Assembly: GCA_903885855.1 (NCBI GenBank)
Contig: CAISKG010000180.1
Location: 1-22,009 of the forward strand
Source: an uncultured Planctomycetaceae bacterium
GTDB taxonomy: Bacteria > Planctomycetota > Planctomycetia > Pirellulales > UBA1268
Length of the DNA stretch: 22,009 nt
Reading direction: 5' to 3'
The notes below the pieces were generated by a model that ran no database searches, was not told where the DNA came from, and saw nothing but the letters and a program-made list of their open reading frames with translations. This document shows, one piece after another, positions 16,088 to 22,009 of the stretch (position 1 is its first letter; every line of letters begins with the position of its first letter). Position numbers and translations under genes: made by a program.

Positions 16088-16170
16088 GCCCCCGGGTGCG
16101 GGGCCCCCCGGCGACGCGTCGATCGCGCGCTGCGGAATGCGGCGGCCATCCGGAGCCACCCTTCGGTGGC
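16088..16170 (+). terminator. Two GC hairpins after the flavoprotein gene
   Basis: GCCCC (16088-16092) pairs with GGGGC (16100-16104) just past the stop. GCCACC (16155-16160), loop CTTC, GGTGGC (16165-16170) follows. Neither is trailed by a U-tract. They separate the flavoprotein from the next gene and might attenuate readthrough; confidence is low. Confidence 0.3.
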
Positions 16171-16190
16171 GGCCGCGGAGGGGTCCGCCT

Positions 16191-18221
16191 ATGCTGGACA
16201 GGATGCATCACCATCTCGTTCGGGCCCTGTGCGTGACCTGGCTGGTGGCGACCGCCGCGGTCGCGGCGCCGACGGAACCGCTCCCCGCGGATCGGCTCGC
16301 GGTGCAGTCGCTCGATGGGGAGGCCGTGCCGTTCGCCGACCTCCTCGGGGCGGACGGACGGGCCGTCTGCTACGCCTTCCTCCACCCATCCTGCCCGCTC
16401 GCGCAGGACTACGCGCCCGTGCTCGAGGTGCTGGCGCGGCGGTTCGCGGAGGCCGGCGTCAGCGTCGTGGGGGTGGTGTGCGAGTGTGACGATCCGGCGG
16501 AGGTCGCCGCCTACCGCGCGCAGTTCGGGATCACGTTCCCCATCGCCCTCGACACCTCGTTCACGGTGGCTGACGCCGTCGGCGCCACCACCACGCCCCA
16601 GGCGGTGCTCGTCGATCGCGAGCGACGAATCCGATACTCGGGTCGGATCGACGATCGTTACAAGATCCGCGGCGTGATGACCCCCGGCGACCCCGATCCC
16701 GAACTCGCCGACGCCATCGATGACCTGCTCGCCGGCCGGGAGGTGAGGGTGCCCGTCACGACGCCGGCGGGATGCCCGCTCGACCGGCCGGAGCGGCCCG
16801 TGGCTCGGGCGCCGGCACGTGACGCCGTGACGTTCTCGAGGCACGTCCTCCCGTTCCTGCACGCCCACTGCCAGAAGTGCCACAGCCCGAATCGGGCCGG
16901 CCCCTTCGAGTTGCTCACCTACGACGACGCGGTGAATTGGACGGAGATCGCGATCGAGGAGATCGAGGCCCGGCGGATGCCTCCGGCGCAGATCGAGAGC
17001 GCACTCGACTTCAAATGGCCGAAGCCGCCGACGGCCGCCGACGTGGCGATGCTGCGGCAGTGGGTGGCCGACGGCAAGCCGGAGGGTGATCCCGCCGAGA
17101 CGCCGCCGCTCGAGCCGCTGCCCGACATGTCGGCCTTCCAGGAGGATCTCGGTCCCCCCGACATCGTGCTGGAGCAGCCGGAACCGACGCAGCTCGGCTC
17201 CCACGGCAACGACCTCTACCGCAACATCGTCTTTCCGCTCGATCGCCCGGAGGACCTGCGGCTGCGGGCGATCCAGTTCCTGCCGCGCAATCCCAAGGTC
17301 GTCCATCACGCCCTCATCGGTCACTTGCCCCGCGAGACCGCGGAGGAAGCGGTGCGGAAGCACGGCGGCCGCGAGGGGTTCGCTCACCCCGACGACCGGG
17401 GCCCCGGCTTCCAGGATCCGCACGGCATCGGCTTCCGGGTGCCGCCCGTGCGCGACGACGGACAGCCGCGGGCCGCGTTCGTGAGCGGTTTCGTGCCCGG
17501 AGTGCGGGCGACGGTCGCTCCCGACGGCGTGGCCCTCGTGATCCCGGCGGGTTGCGACATCTCGGCGCAGACGCACTACGTCCGCACCGGAAAGACCGAG
17601 ACCGATTCCAGCCGGATCGGCATCTGGCTCGAGAAGCGGCCGGCCCGCGAGACGCTGAACATGGTGTACGTCTCCGGTGACTTCGCGGTCGTGCCACGCG
17701 GCGTCGCCGACTTCCGCGTCCGCGGTAGCTGGACCCTCCCGGAGGATGCGGATCTCGTGGGGCTCGTGCCGCACGCACACCGGCTCGCCCGATGGATCGA
17801 GATCAGGGCCTTCCTGCCCGACGAGCCCGAACCGCTGCGGATTCTCCGCGTGCCCCAGTGGGACTACAACTGGCAATCGGCCTACGACCTCGCGCGGCCC
17901 CGCCGCTTCCCGGCCGGCACGCGGTTCGAGGCGGAATGCTCCTACGACAACTCCGCCGCCAATCCGCGGAATCCGTTCGATCCCCCGCAGCACGTCTGGC
18001 ACAACGAGTCCAACAGCGACGAGATGCTGCTGCCGATGTTCACGTTCGCCTCCGAACACCCGCTCGACGCCAGGGGCAAGACGTTCAAGAAGTTCATCGC
18101 GTCACTCGGGCAGTCGCGGTTTCTCCGCCGGCTGGTCGATCACCGCTTCAAGTACGTCGCCGATGCGGAGGGGAACATCTCCCTCTCGCCCGACTACGAC
18201 CCCGACGACCATCGCTACTGA
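16191..18221 (+). CDS. Redoxin / c-type haem / copper type II monooxygenase-like fusion
   Basis: The product is 676 aa. The ATG at 16191 has GGAGG 9 nt upstream; a second Met four codons on is possible. An N-terminal signal peptide ends near residue 26. Residues about 35-180 form a thioredoxin-fold redoxin with only one active-site-like Cys (Cys68 in HPSCPLAQ). Residues about 212-290 form a cytochrome-c-like domain with CQKCH (227-231) and a possible axial Met263 in RRMPPA. Residues about 340-620 resemble the two copper domains of peptidylglycine/dopamine monooxygenases: HH at 372-373 and QTHY (His462) for one copper, PHAH (His528, His530) and Met612 for the other. All expected ligands are visible. 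It should be periplasmic and redox-active; the substrate is unknown. It converges on the acyltransferase gene, 8 bp between stops. Confidence 0.85.
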   Translation: MLDRMHHHLVRALCVTWLVATAAVAAPTEPLPADRLAVQSLDGEAVPFADLLGADGRAVCYAFLHPSCPLAQDYAPVLEVLARRFAEAGVSVVGVVCECDDPAEVAAYRAQFGITFPIALDTSFTVADAVGATTTPQAVLVDRERRIRYSGRIDDRYKIRGVMTPGDPDPELADAIDDLLAGREVRVPVTTPAGCPLDRPERPVARAPARDAVTFSRHVLPFLHAHCQKCHSPNRAGPFELLTYDDAVNWTEIAIEEIEARRMPPAQIESALDFKWPKPPTAADVAMLRQWVADGKPEGDPAETPPLEPLPDMSAFQEDLGPPDIVLEQPEPTQLGSHGNDLYRNIVFPLDRPEDLRLRAIQFLPRNPKVVHHALIGHLPRETAEEAVRKHGGREGFAHPDDRGPGFQDPHGIGFRVPPVRDDGQPRAAFVSGFVPGVRATVAPDGVALVIPAGCDISAQTHYVRTGKTETDSSRIGIWLEKRPARETLNMVYVSGDFAVVPRGVADFRVRGSWTLPEDADLVGLVPHAHRLARWIEIRAFLPDEPEPLRILRVPQWDYNWQSAYDLARPRRFPAGTRFEAECSYDNSAANPRNPFDPPQHVWHNESNSDEMLLPMFTFASEHPLDARGKTFKKFIASLGQSRFLRRLVDHRFKYVADAEGNISLSPDYDPDDHRY

Positions 18222-18232
18222 CGTCGCCGTCA
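18219..18232. repeat. Small hairpin holding both convergent stop codons
   Basis: TGACG (18219-18223) and CGTCA (18228-18232) pair around TCGC. The plus-gene TGA and the minus-gene stop lie symmetrically in the two arms. Only 8 nt separate the genes, so this is the only candidate end signal here. It is weak. Confidence 0.3.
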
Positions 18233-19795
18233 CGACCGGGGCCCGTTGAGCAGCCTGCCGATGGCGGTGGGGCGCACGCACCAGCGGTAGCTGGCCAGCA
18301 GCAGCGGCGTCGCCATGCCGAGGACCAGGGCGAACTTCAGCTCCGCGGGCAGCGGCCAGCCACGCACGATCCATTGCGCCGCCATCACCACCGGCACGTG
18401 GACGAGATAGATCCAGTACGAGGCGTCGGCCAGCCACGTCACCGTCGGGCGGGGTTCGGGGAACAGTCGGCAGAAGAGGCCGATCAGGCCCAGCGACATC
18501 GTCCAGGCGTAGGCGGGCTGCAGGAGCGTGGCGGACAGGCGGTCGTTCATCGTCGCGATCCCGGCCGCCAGGAGGACGACCGCCGCCGGCAGCAGGATCC
18601 GCCAGCGGCTCCCGAGCCGCGCGTCGAGCCCCTCGGCTGCGTGGGTCGCGACGCCGAAGAAGAAGAAACAGGCGTAGAACGCGAGCACGTGCGGCTTCGG
18701 CAGGATCCCGAGCGAGGTGTCGGGCCCGAAGGAGCCGGCCAACGACAGGCCCGTCACCGCCTGCGGCAGGCAGGAGGCCGGCACGAGCCACCACCGCCCG
18801 CGTCCGGAGGGGAGCAGGCCCGTCGTGGCGAGGAGGGCGAAGAGGCCGACGAGCCAGCAGAGGAACCACAGGAACCACAGGTGGTCGAAGACGTTCGTCT
18901 GGACGAGATGGAGCGACCGCCCGCCGAAGCGCACCCGGAGCCGCTCCGACGACAACGTCCGCGACCACGCGAGCGTGATCCGGTCGAGCACCCCGCCCTC
19001 GGTGCCCTCGGCGTTCGGGCCCGCGGGGAGCATGCCGCTGAGCCGCGCGCGTCCCTCCAGGACGTCGTCCACCGCGAGCGCGTCGAGGCCGACCAGCGGC
19101 GCGAACTCGGCGGCCACATCGGCGGGCAGCGCCAGCATCGCGGCGGGCAGGCGGCCAGAGACGTTGCGGGCACTCCCATCGCCCCCCCGCGCGAGCAGTA
19201 GGCGGCCGGCCTCGTCCCGGCCGAAGAAGGCCACCACGTGGAGGGGCGTGTTGCCGCTGGTGTCGCGCTCGTCGACGTCGGCGCCGGCGTCGAGCACCGC
19301 GGCCACGATCGCCGGGTCGCCGTGGAGGACGGCCCAGGCCAGCGGCGTCCGGCGGTAGAAGGCGTCCCTGGCCTCGGTCGCCCCACGCTCGGCCAGCCGG
19401 CGGCGCACCGCCGCCTCGTCGCCGGAGAGCACCTCGGCGACGGCGGGCTCCGGTCGGATCGTGCGCCGCGCGGCGTCCTCGATCGCCATGTCGAGCGGCA
19501 CGATCGTCGCGACGGCGATCATCAGCGGCAGCACGATGCGGGCGAACCGCTGCTCGAGGAGGCTCCTCAGCCCCCGGCGGCGATGGACGAGCATCGTGAA
19601 GTAGCCGCTGAGCAGGAAGAAGAGCGGCATGCGGAAGCCGTGCACCGCCCCGAGCAGCAGCGGCAGGACGGCGCTCGGACGGGTGTCGTGGACCGGCCAG
19701 GGAAACGCGAAGAAGCTCGCCGAGGCGTGGAGGGCGACGCCAAGGAGCATGGCGAACCCGCGCAGGGCGTCGAGATCGGTGCGGCGCGGCGTCAT
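18230..19795 (-). CDS. Acyltransferase-3 family membrane protein with ankyrin-repeat insertion
   Basis: The product is 521 aa. The ends match acyltransferase family 3 / OpgC-type proteins, integral membrane enzymes that put acyl groups (often acetyl or succinyl) on extracytoplasmic glycans. The start has the family motif DLDALRGFAMLLGVALHA with its conserved Arg and His, followed by FRMPLFFLLSGYF. The C-terminal part continues with many helices (DHLWFLWFLCWLVG, ASYWIYLVHVPVV). Between the third or so helix (ending near residue 105) and the next (near 303) lies a soluble stretch. About residues 118-236 of it read as ankyrin repeats, clearest in TPLAWAVLHGDPAIVAAVLDA and NTPLHVVAFFGRDEAGRLLL. 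The ATG at 19795 precedes the DLDALRG motif by six residues; no strong Shine-Dalgarno is seen. It is divergent from the ABC transporter gene. Confidence 0.85.
   Translation of the reverse strand: MTPRRTDLDALRGFAMLLGVALHASASFFAFPWPVHDTRPSAVLPLLLGAVHGFRMPLFFLLSGYFTMLVHRRRGLRSLLEQRFARIVLPLMIAVATIVPLDMAIEDAARRTIRPEPAVAEVLSGDEAAVRRRLAERGATEARDAFYRRTPLAWAVLHGDPAIVAAVLDAGADVDERDTSGNTPLHVVAFFGRDEAGRLLLARGGDGSARNVSGRLPAAMLALPADVAAEFAPLVGLDALAVDDVLEGRARLSGMLPAGPNAEGTEGGVLDRITLAWSRTLSSERLRVRFGGRSLHLVQTNVFDHLWFLWFLCWLVGLFALLATTGLLPSGRGRWWLVPASCLPQAVTGLSLAGSFGPDTSLGILPKPHVLAFYACFFFFGVATHAAEGLDARLGSRWRILLPAAVVLLAAGIATMNDRLSATLLQPAYAWTMSLGLIGLFCRLFPEPRPTVTWLADASYWIYLVHVPVVMAAQWIVRGWPLPAELKFALVLGMATPLLLASYRWCVRPTAIGRLLNGPRS
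19090..19444 (-). other. Ankyrin-repeat segment within the acyltransferase
   Basis: This covers residues about 118-236. At least two full 32-33-residue repeats are recognisable (150-181 and 182-214), each with TPL, a helix pair and a GAD/GGD turn. More degenerate ones flank them (122-149 and 215-236). The frame is continuous with the membrane parts on both sides, so this is one protein rather than two neighbouring genes. Confidence 0.75.
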
Positions 19796-19800
19796 GCGGC

Positions 19801-19854
19801 GGTCGGTCGGCGGGCGCGGGTATGGAGCGGCGGCAGATGATATCCTGACCGACC
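19801..19854. promoter_or_regulatory. 8-bp inverted repeat in a divergent promoter region
   Basis: GGTCGGTC (19801-19808) and GACCGACC (19847-19854) are exact reverse complements 38 nt apart. They lie between the acyltransferase start (19795, minus) and the ABC transporter start (19930, plus). A GATATC patch lies between them. They could be two half-sites for one regulator of both genes; there is no independent support. Confidence 0.3.
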
Positions 19855-19929
19855 CGAACGGAGAGGTGGAACACGACGGCGGCGGCGGAGCCCCGCGTCC
19901 CGACGGAACACCGGTGGAACCCGCGCCCG

Positions 19930-21912
19930 ATGACGCCCGTACACATGCCCGGCCTGTCGGTGACGGCTTCCGGGGTGACCGTGTCGGCGCCCGGTGACCG
20001 GGAGCCCGGCGAACGGGAAACGCTCCTCGCTGACGTGAGCTTCCGCATCGAGCCGGGGGAGTTCGTCTGCGTGCTCGGCCCGAGCGGGGCGGGCAAGAGT
20101 ACGCTCATGCGCGCGATCCTCGGCGAGCGGCGACTGGCGGCCGGCCGGCTGCTCGTCGGCGGCCACGACGTCTTCGCCAAGGCCGACGTCCTCCGCGGCG
20201 CGATCGGGTACGTCCCCCAACAGGACGTCAATCCCCCGGCCCTGCCCGTCGACCGGGCGCTCCTCTACGCCTCGGAGGTCCGGCTGCCGGCGGGCACGTC
20301 GATCGTGGAACGGCGGGCCGCGATCGACCGCGTCGTCGCGGAAGTCGATCTCGGGAGGGTGCGACACCATCCGATCGCCACGCTTTCCGGCGGCGAGATG
20401 AAGCGGGCGAGCCTCGCCGCGGAGATGCTCGCGTCGCCGGGGCTGCTCCTGATCGACGAGGCGACCTCCAGCCTCGATCCGGCCACCGAAGCGCGCATCA
20501 TGAGGCTGCTGGCCGAGCGCGCCCATGCGGGCACGACGGTCGTCGCGGTCACGCACCATCTCGACAACGTCGACCGGGCCGACAAGCTCCTGATCCTGGG
20601 GCACGGCGAGGTGGTGTGGTTCGGCACGCTCGCCGACGCCCGCCGTTACTTCGGCGTGCATCGACTGACCGACATCTACGTGGCCATCGAGGACAGGCCT
20701 CCGGGCTTCTGGTCCGCCCGCTGGAAGGAGCACCGTGCCGTCGGGCCCCCGCCCCCCGAGGCGCGCGAGGGGGGGCCGCGGGCAGCGGCCCCTTCCGCCG
20801 AGCGGGTCGCCTCGCTCGCGGCCGTCTCGATCCCGGGATTCCCCCGCCAAGTCGCCACGTTTTTCCGCCGCGAGGTCGAGACGGTCATCCGCGACCGCGT
20901 GGGGATGGCAATGTCGCTGCTCTTGCCGCTGGCGCTCGCGGTGGCCGTGCTGGCCGGCTTCGCCGACATCCGCTTCAGGAATCCCCTCACGCTGACACGG
21001 CTGCTCGACCCGGGCGAGAAGGAGGTGCTGGCCGACGTCTGGGGAGAGGTCCGCGAGGCGATCTCCACCGACAGCGTCAGCGAGCAGAATGCCAGCGTGT
21101 CCGGGCAGTTGCGCGTGTTCCTCGACAGCCAGCCGAAGCTCCTCGCGCATCTGCGCGAGCCTTCCACCGACAGGCTCGTACGCGACGCCCTCGCCGACAC
21201 GCTCCCACTGGCCCCCGATCGCGAGATCATCGATCCGGGCGGCACCTTCAAGTGGCTCTCGCTGATGAGCATCTGCATGGTGATCCTCGGGTTCGTGACC
21301 GGATTCCGGGAGATCGTCAAGGAGCGGCCGATGCTCGATCTCGAGCGGCGGCACGGCCTGTGGTTCGCCGCCTACGTGGTCGCGAAGATCGCGGCCCTGG
21401 CCGTCGTCCTCGCGGTGCAGGTGGCGATCTTCAGGTCCACGGTCGAGCTCGGTTTCCTGATCCGCGAGGCGTTCGGCGGCGAGGGCCCGGTGGAGATCTA
21501 CCGGCGGAGCGCCGTGCTGTCGGCCACCTTCAACTGGATGGCCGCGGTGGCCTGCGCGGCGATCGGGCTGATCGTCTCGGCCTGCGTCCGTTCCACCGAC
21601 AAGGGTGTCCTCGCGGTGCCGCTGCTGATCACGCCCCAGATCCTGCTCGGCGCCACGATCCTTCCGATCCGCGGGGGCGTGCTCGCCGTTCTCGCGAAGG
21701 TCTTCTCGCCGCTCTACTGGGCGCATCGCGGCTGCCGGAGCGAGGGGGACGGCGTACCGGCGTTCTGGCAGAACCTCGGCACCTACGACCCGGCGGCGTG
21801 GATCCCGCTGACGGCCCTCGCCGTGCAGATCGCCGCCGCGACGCTCGTCACGATCCTGGCGCTCCGCTGGCAGGAGCGGGCCATCCTCGGCCGCAATCGC
21901 CCGGTGCGCTAG
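19930..21912 (+). CDS. ABCG-like ABC transporter (ATPase fused to ABC-2 permease)
   Basis: The product is 660 aa, with an N-terminal ATPase domain and a C-terminal ABC-2 membrane domain as in ABCG half transporters, which work as dimers in export. ATPase motifs: Walker A GPSGAGKST (50-58), Q-loop region YVPQQD, signature LSGGE (152-156), Walker B LLLIDE (172-177) and H-loop His209. A Pro/Ala-rich linker (about 270-295) leads to the first membrane helix (about 324-344). The next helix begins near 441, leaving about 93 residues (347-439) outside the membrane, much longer than usual at this position. The family's cytoplasmic loop is seen as REIVKERPMLDLERRHGL. The ATG at 19930 has a weak GGTGG 12 nt upstream; another ATG is five codons on. 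The substrate, perhaps a lipid or glycolipid, is unknown. Confidence 0.85.
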   Translation: MTPVHMPGLSVTASGVTVSAPGDREPGERETLLADVSFRIEPGEFVCVLGPSGAGKSTLMRAILGERRLAAGRLLVGGHDVFAKADVLRGAIGYVPQQDVNPPALPVDRALLYASEVRLPAGTSIVERRAAIDRVVAEVDLGRVRHHPIATLSGGEMKRASLAAEMLASPGLLLIDEATSSLDPATEARIMRLLAERAHAGTTVVAVTHHLDNVDRADKLLILGHGEVVWFGTLADARRYFGVHRLTDIYVAIEDRPPGFWSARWKEHRAVGPPPPEAREGGPRAAAPSAERVASLAAVSIPGFPRQVATFFRREVETVIRDRVGMAMSLLLPLALAVAVLAGFADIRFRNPLTLTRLLDPGEKEVLADVWGEVREAISTDSVSEQNASVSGQLRVFLDSQPKLLAHLREPSTDRLVRDALADTLPLAPDREIIDPGGTFKWLSLMSICMVILGFVTGFREIVKERPMLDLERRHGLWFAAYVVAKIAALAVVLAVQVAIFRSTVELGFLIREAFGGEGPVEIYRRSAVLSATFNWMAAVACAAIGLIVSACVRSTDKGVLAVPLLITPQILLGATILPIRGGVLAVLAKVFSPLYWAHRGCRSEGDGVPAFWQNLGTYDPAAWIPLTALAVQIAAATLVTILALRWQERAILGRNRPVR

Positions 21913-21932
21913 CTGGCTGTGGATACAGTGCT

Positions 21933-21951
21933 CCGCCGCTGGTTGCGGCGG
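21933..21951 (+). terminator. First hairpin after the ABC transporter
   Basis: CCGCCGC (21933-21939), loop TGGTT, GCGGCGG (21945-21951) form a perfect 7-bp GC stem 20 nt after the stop codon. No U-tract follows directly. Confidence 0.4.
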
Positions 21952-21955
21952 CCGA

Positions 21956-21988
21956 CACCCCCGAAAACCCCGGGCTTTTTCGGGGGTG
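21956..21988 (+). terminator. Strong 12-bp hairpin, likely transcription terminator
   Basis: CACCCCCGAAAA (21956-21967) and TTTTCGGGGGTG (21977-21988) are exact complements around a 9-nt loop. The arm carries A4 and T4 runs within the stem, so it could end transcription from either direction. It is the best terminator candidate in the window and probably closes the ABC transporter transcript. The remaining bases to 22009 hold no recognisable start. Confidence 0.6.
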
Positions 21989-22009
21989 CCTCGAGTGGAA
22001 AAGGTCACG

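Noticed and set aside
14715..16190. Upstream extension of the redoxin fusion into the flavoprotein gene
   Set aside because: This part is a shadow of the flavoprotein. A good ribosome-binding site and a signal peptide place the start at 16191.
19792..22008. A 738-codon minus frame antisense to the ABC transporter
   Set aside because: The plus strand has all ABC motifs. The minus translation is an Arg/Gly/Asp-rich shadow.

Overview
The window is very GC-rich, about 70% by eye (not counted), and gene-dense. It looks like a chromosomal segment from a member of the Planctomycetota. Two proteins support that lineage. One is a 1369-residue surface protein with an N-terminal LEPR-x-LL-type motif (LEPRTML). 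The other is a redoxin / c-type haem / copper type II monooxygenase fusion of a kind I associate with planctomycetes. Few genes have a strong Shine-Dalgarno sequence. I see no tRNA, rRNA, CRISPR array, insertion sequence or prophage. The lineage call rests on recognition from memory, not on a database search.

Layout. At 1-122 (minus) is the start of a Tat-exported protein that runs off the window. A secreted PHB-depolymerase-like esterase (451-1500, plus) and a GT4 glycosyltransferase (1548-2759, plus) follow. The large surface protein (7012-2903, minus) converges on the GT4 gene. A GT2 glycosyltransferase (8146-7253, minus) is divergent from a GMC flavoprotein oxidoreductase (8376-9911, plus).

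The centre is a minus-strand cluster read from 14246 down to 9921: a GT2 glycosyltransferase with C-terminal membrane helices, a 31-codon ORF joined to both neighbours by ATGA overlaps, a GT87-like polyprenyl-phosphate-sugar mannosyltransferase, and two tandem paralogues of a GNAT/BioF2-like acyltransferase family. Divergent from it, across about 350 bp, is a UDP-galactopyranose-mutase-like flavoprotein (14596-16086, plus). The cluster therefore looks like a module for making and acyl-modifying a cell-surface glycan. The substrate cannot be read from sequence.

The right part holds the redoxin/haem/copper monooxygenase fusion (16191-18221, plus), convergent with an acyltransferase-3-type membrane protein carrying an ankyrin-repeat insertion (19795-18230, minus). 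Divergent from that is an ABCG-like half transporter with a long extracytoplasmic insertion (19930-21912, plus), followed by two hairpins near the window end.

The observations most worth following are the ankyrin insertion in the acyltransferase, the phage-tail-like module nested inside a beta-sandwich domain of the surface protein, the doubly ATGA-coupled 31-codon ORF, and the paired acyltransferases in the glycan operon.
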